Part shown: positions 59,280 through 64,000 of the stretch, in pieces
Position numbering within the stretch: the stretch's first letter is position 1
Layout of the letters: every line of letters starts with the position of its first letter
Origin: Verrucomicrobiota bacterium
GTDB lineage: Bacteria > Verrucomicrobiota > Verrucomicrobiia > Opitutales > Opitutaceae
DNA length: 64,000 nucleotides
Reading direction: 5' to 3'
Assembly (NCBI GenBank): GCA_028293565.1
Contig: JAQGON010000111.1
Coordinates: 1 to 64,000 of the forward strand
Program-made: the position numbers and the translations under genes
The notes under the pieces: model-generated
Databases searched by the model: none
What the model was told of the DNA's origin: nothing
Seen by the model: only the letters and a program-made list of their open reading frames with translations

Positions 59280-61370
59280 ATGTTGGGCGTTGAGCGTTTC
59301 CGGGATCGTGCTTCTACTTGGAACGTGGCTTCCCCTCCCCGACATGCGCGGACCCTGCGCTGGTTCTGGCTGGCGCCGGTGGCGCTCCTGGTCGCCGCGT
59401 TTCATTTTTCACCCTTCCGGCCGGCGCTCGATCGCTCGTTCCTCGACCTGTCGAGCCGCCATCCTTTGCGCGCGCCGGCGCTGCCGGGAGATTCCGCGAT
59501 GGTCCTGATCGACGAGACGACGCTCGCGTTGCTCAGCACGCAGGGCCTCCGCTGGCCCTTCCCGCGCGCCGTCTTCGCGCAGCTCATTGCCGGCCTCCGC
59601 CAGGCCGGCGCCAGCCGGATCGTGATGGATTTCACCTTCTTCGAGGAATCGATGGCGGGCGACCAGGACCTGCTCCTGGCCGGGGTCGCCGCCGCCACCC
59701 CGGGAGTGGTCCTCGCGCGCACGGTCGAGCGCGCGCCGGTTTTCTGGAGCGACGAATTCGTCGCCGCCCACCCCGCCTATTTTCTCCGGCCCCGCACCGG
59801 TTTGGTGGAGTTCCCCGTCGACAGCGACGGGACGGCGAGAAGCTATCGCTCCCGGGGCTCCCTCGCGGCGGCGGCGTTTGATCCTCCGTCAACGCGCCCC
59901 GGCGGAGTCATCCGCTGGCACGGCGGTCTCGACCAGCTCGCCGCCCGCGGCGTGCCGGTCCTTTCGGCCCAGCCGCTGATCGAAGCCGGCGCCGCCATCC
60001 TCCAGCGCGTGATCGCGGCAGCGCCCAATCTCGACGTCGCCGAAATCGATCGCGCGCTCCAGGCCGAGCCGGTCCTGGAGGGGAAAACCGGCGCCCTCCT
60101 GCGCGGGAAGACCGTCTTCGTCGGCGCCAACGCCAGCGGAACGTTCGACCTCAAGTCGCTGCCGGTCGGAAAACTCGAGCCGGGTGTGCTCCTGCACTGG
60201 ACCGCCTGGACAAATCTCGCCGGCAACGGGTTCATCGCGACGCTGCCGCGGGGGAGCGCCCTGGCAGGCGCGGGCGTCGTGGGCGGGCTGCTCCTGCTGC
60301 TGGCAGGACGCTGGCCGGGACTGGGGGTGCCGACCTCCGCCGCCGCGCTCCTCGTCGTGCTGGTGTTCGCAGCTTCCTATGGCGGGCTTTCCGCCGGCTG
60401 GTTTTTTCCTCCGGCCACTCCCGCGGTGGCAGCGGTGCTCATGCTGCTCGGGATCGTCGCGGAAAATTTCTGGCAGGAACAGCGCCGCAAGCGCGAGATC
60501 CAGACGATGTTTGGCGCGTACGTCGACCCCGGCGTCGTGGCCCAGCTCGTCCGGGACCCGAACGCGATCCGGCTGGGAGGCGAGAGGCGCGCGGCGACGG
60601 TGTATTTTTCCGACCTGGCGGGCTTCACGGACCTTTCGGAAAAGCTGCCGCCGGATCAGCTGATGGAAATCGTGAACCGGTACCTCCAGGAAATGAGCGA
60701 GTGCCTGCTCGATCACGGGGCGTACATCGACAAGTACATCGGCGACGCCGTCATGGCCGTGTTCGGCGCGCCGCTCGCGGATCCGGACCATGCCGCGACC
60801 GCCTGCACCGGCGCCCTCGCCGCGCAGCGCGTCCTGGCGCGGATCAACGCCGACATCGGCCCGAGGCTCGGCCAGACCCTCGCGATGCGGATCGGCATCA
60901 ACACCGGTGAAATGCTCGTGGGCAATCTCGGCTCCGACCGGAAGAAAAATTACACCGTGCTCGGCGACGCGGTGAATCTCGCGTCGCGCCTTGAAGGCGC
61001 GAACAAGGAGTTCGGGACCGCCATCATGCTGGGCGAAAACACCGCGCGCGCCGTCGCCGGGCGATTTGCGCTTCGGCCGCTGACCCGTCTCCGCGTCAAG
61101 GGAAAGCAGACCGCCGTGGAGGTTTTCGAGCTCGTGGGGCGATTCGAAGAATTGACCCCGACCCAGCGCGACTTCCTCGCCGCGTACGAACAGGGCTACG
61201 GTCATTTCGGCGCGCGACGGTTTGCCGAGGCCGAGATTGATTTTGGCCGTGCGCTCGCGGTCGTTCCCTCCGATGATCTCGCCCGCGAGCTGCAGGAACA
61301 GTCCCGCGAGCTCGCCGCCCACCCGCCACCCCCCGACTGGGAACCCATCGTCACCCTGAAATCAAAATGA
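59280..61370 (+). CDS. CHASE2-domain adenylate/guanylate cyclase
   Basis: A 696-residue protein. After a membrane helix (WFWLAPVALLVAAFHFS, about 28-45) there is a CHASE2 sensor outside the membrane, about 60-310 (MVLIDETTLALLSTQGLRWPFPRAVFAQLIAGLRQAGASRIVMDFTF). Three membrane helices follow, then a class III cyclase about 425-620 with FSDLAGFTDLSEKLPP (metal Asp), YIDKYIGDAVMAVFGAP (second Asp) and GINTGEMLVGNLGSDRKKNYTVLGDAVNLASRLE. The last 70 residues look TPR-like (FGARRFAEAEIDFGRALAV). It makes a cyclic nucleotide in response to an extracytoplasmic signal. Its TGA overlaps the next ATG, beginning an operon. Confidence 0.94.
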   Translation: MLGVERFRDRASTWNVASPPRHARTLRWFWLAPVALLVAAFHFSPFRPALDRSFLDLSSRHPLRAPALPGDSAMVLIDETTLALLSTQGLRWPFPRAVFAQLIAGLRQAGASRIVMDFTFFEESMAGDQDLLLAGVAAATPGVVLARTVERAPVFWSDEFVAAHPAYFLRPRTGLVEFPVDSDGTARSYRSRGSLAAAAFDPPSTRPGGVIRWHGGLDQLAARGVPVLSAQPLIEAGAAILQRVIAAAPNLDVAEIDRALQAEPVLEGKTGALLRGKTVFVGANASGTFDLKSLPVGKLEPGVLLHWTAWTNLAGNGFIATLPRGSALAGAGVVGGLLLLLAGRWPGLGVPTSAAALLVVLVFAASYGGLSAGWFFPPATPAVAAVLMLLGIVAENFWQEQRRKREIQTMFGAYVDPGVVAQLVRDPNAIRLGGERRAATVYFSDLAGFTDLSEKLPPDQLMEIVNRYLQEMSECLLDHGAYIDKYIGDAVMAVFGAPLADPDHAATACTGALAAQRVLARINADIGPRLGQTLAMRIGINTGEMLVGNLGSDRKKNYTVLGDAVNLASRLEGANKEFGTAIMLGENTARAVAGRFALRPLTRLRVKGKQTAVEVFELVGRFEELTPTQRDFLAAYEQGYGHFGARRFAEAEIDFGRALAVVPSDDLARELQEQSRELAAHPPPPDWEPIVTLKSK

Positions 61371-61855
61371 AGCCCCGCTCATCCGGCTTTTTCCTGGCCG
61401 CCGCGCTGCTGGCGGCCGCCGCGGAGGCGGCAGTCGTCAGCGGCGGCTCCGTTTACGCGAAACGTTTCGAGACCACCCTGCTGAGCGAGCCCCAGCCGCT
61501 CGCGGCGCCCGCGGCCAAGGTCGGCGTCGGCCGCAAGCTGAAGGTGGACGAAGTCCGGGGCGTCTGGCTCCGGGTGAGCGACGGCGGGACCAGCGGCTGG
61601 GTTTTCTCCGGCAACGTTTCCGAGACCAAGCCGGTGGAGATCAAGGGACTCGACGGCCTTCCCCTGGCCGCGAGCAAGACGACCGCCACCGCCGCCGCGC
61701 GGCCCCTCACTCCCGCGGCGGCCGACTACGCCAGTCGAAAGAACCTCGGCACCGCCGGCGGCGATCTCGACTGGCTGCTCCAGCAGTGCCGCGCCGTCAG
61801 TGACCAGGAGCTCGAGCATTTCCTGCAGGAAAAAAAGAAGGGGGACTTCCAATGA
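61367..61855 (+). CDS. secreted SH3-domain protein
   Basis: A 162-residue protein with signal peptide (GFFLAAALLAAAAEAA). The segment GGSVYAKRFETTLLSEPQPLAAPAAKVGVGRKLKVDEVRGVWLRVSDGGTSGWVFSGNVSE is a bacterial SH3 domain, about residues 25-85, which commonly binds peptidoglycan. The rest is an Ala-rich helical region ending CRAVSDQELEHFLQEKKKG. Start and stop both overlap neighbours by four bases (ATGA), so it is produced in step with the cyclase and the M48 protease. It may target or regulate the protease at the cell wall. Confidence 0.85.
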   Translation: MKPRSSGFFLAAALLAAAAEAAVVSGGSVYAKRFETTLLSEPQPLAAPAAKVGVGRKLKVDEVRGVWLRVSDGGTSGWVFSGNVSETKPVEIKGLDGLPLAASKTTATAAARPLTPAAADYASRKNLGTAGGDLDWLLQQCRAVSDQELEHFLQEKKKGDFQ

Positions 61856-62634
61856 AGCCTCGTCCCTGGCTCGTGATTTTCCTGGCCGCGGCGCTGGCCC
61901 CGGCCGCATTCGGCCAGTTCGATTTCGGCAAGCTTTCCAAAGGGCTCGATACGCTGAAGGACGTCGGCAAGGTCGCCAAGGGCGCGGCGAAGATCGGGCC
62001 CGAGGAGGAAAAAATCATCGGCGACTCCGTCGCCCTCGAGATCGTCGGAAAATACGGCGGGATTGTCCGCGACGAAACGGTCACGCGGCGCGTCAACCTC
62101 GTCGGCCGCGCGGTTGCCCGCTGCTCCAGCCGGCCCGACGCGCAGTGGAAATTCGGGGTGCTCGATTCGGCCAGCGTCAACGCCTTTTCCGCACCCGACG
62201 GTTACGTCTTCATCACGCGCGGGCTCTATGACCTCGCCGAAACCGACGACGCCCTCGCCGGCATCCTCGGCCATGAAATCGCGCACATCACCAAGCGCCA
62301 CGCGCTGAGCATCGTGGAGCGCGGCGAGTTTGTCTCGGGCGTGACGGGCATCGCCTCGCGCGAGAACGGCAACGTCCGTCAGATGGAGGCGCAGCTGAAG
62401 CAGTTCGACCTGGGCGTGGAAAAGATCCTCACGACGCTGTTCGAGAAGGGCTTCGACCCGCAGACGGAATACGAGGCCGACAAGGAAGGCCGCGCGCTGG
62501 CTGCGACGACCGGCTATGCCGCCGGCGGGCTCCGCGCGGTGCTGGCGACGCTGGACCGGCGCGGCGGGGATGCGCGCCAGGTTTTCTCGACGCATCCGCC
62601 ATTGAAGGAGCGCATCAGGCGCCTGCCCGATTGA
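61852..62634 (+). CDS. M48-family zinc metalloprotease, secreted
   Basis: A 260-residue protein with a signal sequence (IFLAAALAPAAFG). The M48 zinc site GHEIAHITKRHAL near residue 140 and the third ligand Glu in YEADKEGRALAAT near 205 are present. FSAPDGYVFITRGLYDLAETDDALAGILGHE matches the BepA/LoiP type, without TPRs. Periplasmic M48 proteases act in outer-membrane protein quality control. It follows the SH3 protein with an ATGA overlap, so cyclase, wall-binding domain and protease form one unit. Confidence 0.92.
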   Translation: MKPRPWLVIFLAAALAPAAFGQFDFGKLSKGLDTLKDVGKVAKGAAKIGPEEEKIIGDSVALEIVGKYGGIVRDETVTRRVNLVGRAVARCSSRPDAQWKFGVLDSASVNAFSAPDGYVFITRGLYDLAETDDALAGILGHEIAHITKRHALSIVERGEFVSGVTGIASRENGNVRQMEAQLKQFDLGVEKILTTLFEKGFDPQTEYEADKEGRALAATTGYAAGGLRAVLATLDRRGGDARQVFSTHPPLKERIRRLPD

Positions 62635-62649
62635 CGCGGAATTTCCGGG

Positions 62650-63114
62650 ATGAAACGAAAGCTGCTGGCCGTCCTCGTCGCCATCCTCCTGGTGATCCAG
62701 GTTTTTCGTCCGGATCGAAACGTCTCGGCCGCCGCCGCGTTTGCCGGCCGGGATGACATCACCGCACTCGCGCCGCCGCCGCCGGAGGTCCGGAAAATCC
62801 TCGAGGCCGCCTGCTACGACTGCCACTCGAACCACACGGAGTACCCGTGGTATTCGAACGTGCAGCCCGTGGGATGGTGGCTCGCGCAGCATGTCCACGA
62901 CGGGAAGAAGCAGCTGAATTTCTCGGAATTCAACGCGTACAGCATGAAGCGGAAGATGAAGAAGCTGGAGGATCTCTGCGACGAGGTGCGCGAGGGCACG
63001 ATGCCGTACAAATCATACGGCTGGATGCATCGCGGCGCCCGCCTGAGCGAGTCCGAGCGCAGCGCGCTCTGCGCGTGGTCCGAGGCGGTGCAGGAGCAGC
63101 TCGCCGGGAAATGA
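62650..63114 (+). CDS. haem-binding (Haem_bd, cytochrome-like) protein
   Basis: A 154-residue protein with an N-terminal signal or anchor (KLLAVLVAILLVIQVFRP). It contains one haem-attachment motif CYDCHSNHTEYPWYSNVQPVGWWLAQHV near residue 57, followed by GRK-type basic stretches and NFSEFNAYSMKRKMKKLEDLCDEVREGTMPYKSYGWMH, a layout typical of the Haem_bd family in Bacteroidetes and Verrucomicrobia. Periplasmic electron transfer or a haem sensor role. It follows the M48 gene by 15 bases and may belong to the same operon. Confidence 0.9.
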   Translation: MKRKLLAVLVAILLVIQVFRPDRNVSAAAAFAGRDDITALAPPPPEVRKILEAACYDCHSNHTEYPWYSNVQPVGWWLAQHVHDGKKQLNFSEFNAYSMKRKMKKLEDLCDEVREGTMPYKSYGWMHRGARLSESERSALCAWSEAVQEQLAGK

Positions 63115-63169
63115 TCTTTCCCCCGCCGCGTCCTTGACCGGAAGCTGGCCCGGATCGTTGAATGGGAGG

Positions 63170-63709
63170 ATGCTGCGGCCGCCCGAAACCTTCCTCACGG
63201 CCCGGCTCGCGGCCCGGAGGGCGACCGTCGCAGATGCGCCCGCTGTCCTTGCAGCGTACGCGAACGATGAAACCGTGACGCGTTACCTTTCCTGGAAGGC
63301 GCACGCCGACGTCAAGCCGGTCGAGGAATTTCTCGGACACGCCGAGGAGGCCTGGCGCACCGGAAAGGGGGCCATGCCATGGCTGCTTCACCTTCGCGAC
63401 ACCTCCGAACTGGCCGGCTCGATCGGCGTCTCCCTGGGCACAGGCTCGGCCATGTTCGGCTATGTGCTCGCGAAAAAACACTGGCACCGCGGCCTCATGG
63501 CCGAGGCGCTGAGCTCGCTCGTCGAATGGTCGCTGGCGCAGCCGTCGATCTACCGGGCGTGGGCATTCTGCGACGTCGAAAATCCCGCGTCGGTCCGGGT
63601 GATGGAAAAGGCAGGGATGCAGCGCGAGGGCGTCCTGCGCCGCTGGCACGTGTGCCCGACCATCGGATCCGAACCCCGCGACTGCACCGTCTGCGCCCGG
63701 GTAAAGTGA
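63170..63709 (+). CDS. GNAT acetyltransferase, RimJ/RimL-like
   Basis: A protein of about 179 residues from the ATG MLRPPETFLTARLAARRATVADAPAVLAAY; the TTG 12 codons upstream is less likely. The RimJ/RimL type is seen in FGYVLAKKHWHRGLMAEALSSLVEWSL, the acetyl-CoA-binding beta bulge and helix, and in the closing CDVENPASVRVMEKAGMQREGVLRRW. Members acetylate N-terminal or small-molecule amines. The substrate is unknown. It follows the haem-binding gene by about 55 bases. Confidence 0.88.
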   Translation: MLRPPETFLTARLAARRATVADAPAVLAAYANDETVTRYLSWKAHADVKPVEEFLGHAEEAWRTGKGAMPWLLHLRDTSELAGSIGVSLGTGSAMFGYVLAKKHWHRGLMAEALSSLVEWSLAQPSIYRAWAFCDVENPASVRVMEKAGMQREGVLRRWHVCPTIGSEPRDCTVCARVK

Positions 63710-63812
63710 GTCCGCCAGGGTGGAGCGCGTTGCCCCAACGCGCTGGCGGCGCGAGTTCAACCTGGAACGTGAACGCAGTCCCCAACCCACGCGGCACCTC
63801 AAGCCCGAAAAA

Positions 63813-64000
63813 TCAGCCCTTCAGCGCGCCGGCGGAAATGCCCTTCACGATGTGGCGCTGGAGCAGCAGGTAGAGCGCGAGGATCGGGAGCGTCACCAGG
63901 ACCAGGCCGGCGAAAAGCATGCCATAATCCGTGTGGTACTGCGCGGTGATCGAAAGGTTCGCCAAACCCAGCGGCAGCGTTCGCGCCGTGTGGGTCGTGT
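63813..64000 (-). CDS. sugar ABC transporter permease, MalG type, C-terminal part (cut by window end)
   Basis: The minus-strand frame is open to the window edge and encodes the last 62 residues of a CUT1 permease: TLPLGLANLSITAQYHTDYG, then a membrane helix FAGLVLVTLPILALYLLLQ and the family's closing RHIVKGISAGALKG, which is like the C-terminus of the permease at 27766 (RRFVEGVAASGVKG). It is therefore the last gene of a second sugar ABC operon lying outside the window. Confidence 0.9.
   Translation of the reverse strand, partial: TTHTARTLPLGLANLSITAQYHTDYGMLFAGLVLVTLPILALYLLLQRHIVKGISAGALKG

Noticed and set aside
1-64000. CRISPR array, phage or conjugation genes, rRNA operon
   Set aside because: No regularly spaced direct repeats, cas, capsid, integrase or rRNA sequence could be seen. 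The inverted repeats present are isolated hairpins.

Overview
The window is GC-rich, densely coded bacterial chromosome. Gene content and style point to a member of the Verrucomicrobiota, most likely Opitutaceae: a LacI regulator divergent from a TonB-dependent receptor, several secreted or polysaccharide-active enzymes (two GH2, one GH39, one heparinase II/III-like), three enolase-superfamily proteins, REC-PAS-kinase-REC hybrids, DUF4202 and DUF2959 proteins, and short hairpin repeats scattered between genes. This placement is inferred from gene families; there is no rRNA in the window.

Layout. 1-11.5 kb: end of an L-asparaginase, a TRIC/UPF0126 membrane protein, a secreted protein overlapping a secreted matrixin-type metalloprotease, an AHSA1 protein, a short RNB-family exoribonuclease and a MacAB-like efflux operon with two permeases. 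11.6-16 kb: a GH2 glycosidase, the broken tail of a serine hydrolase, a methyltransferase, an unknown protein and a LysR regulator. 16-28 kb: two paralogous hybrid histidine kinases, a GH39-like secreted glycosidase, a tRNA-Ile(CAU) gene interrupted by an Azoarcus-type group I intron beside a decayed segment carrying an inverted intron-less tRNA half, a Cache-HAMP-PAS sensor with a stand-alone receiver, and two paralogous secreted proteins of which one keeps a putative Cys-His-Glu protease triad.

27.7-46.6 kb is a carbohydrate block: a binding-protein/permease/permease ABC operon, a TonB receptor divergent from LacI, an operon of a five-unit TonB_C protein, an enolase-superfamily enzyme and a heparinase-like lyase, then SDR and aldo/keto reductase, a second enolase-superfamily dehydratase, GH2, and an L-galactose-dehydrogenase-like enzyme. 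Together these suggest cleavage, uptake and oxidative breakdown of a deoxy- or acidic sugar polymer. 46.8-64 kb: glycyl-tRNA synthetase with DUF4202, a DUF2959 lipoprotein, a tightly overlapping operon of fatty-acid hydroxylase, GH3-type acyl-amide synthetase and enolase-superfamily epimerase-like enzyme, pyruvate carboxylase, a luciferase-like oxidoreductase, a YkgJ-type protein, a CHASE2-cyclase/SH3/M48 operon, a haem-binding protein, an acetyltransferase, and the end of another sugar permease.

The most interesting signals are the tRNA-Ile group I intron with its neighbouring intron-less tRNA half, the hydroxylase-GH3-enolase operon as a possible undescribed N-acyl-amino-acid lipid pathway, the active/inactive protease-like pair, and three dispersed hairpin repeat families, one of which is nested inside another.
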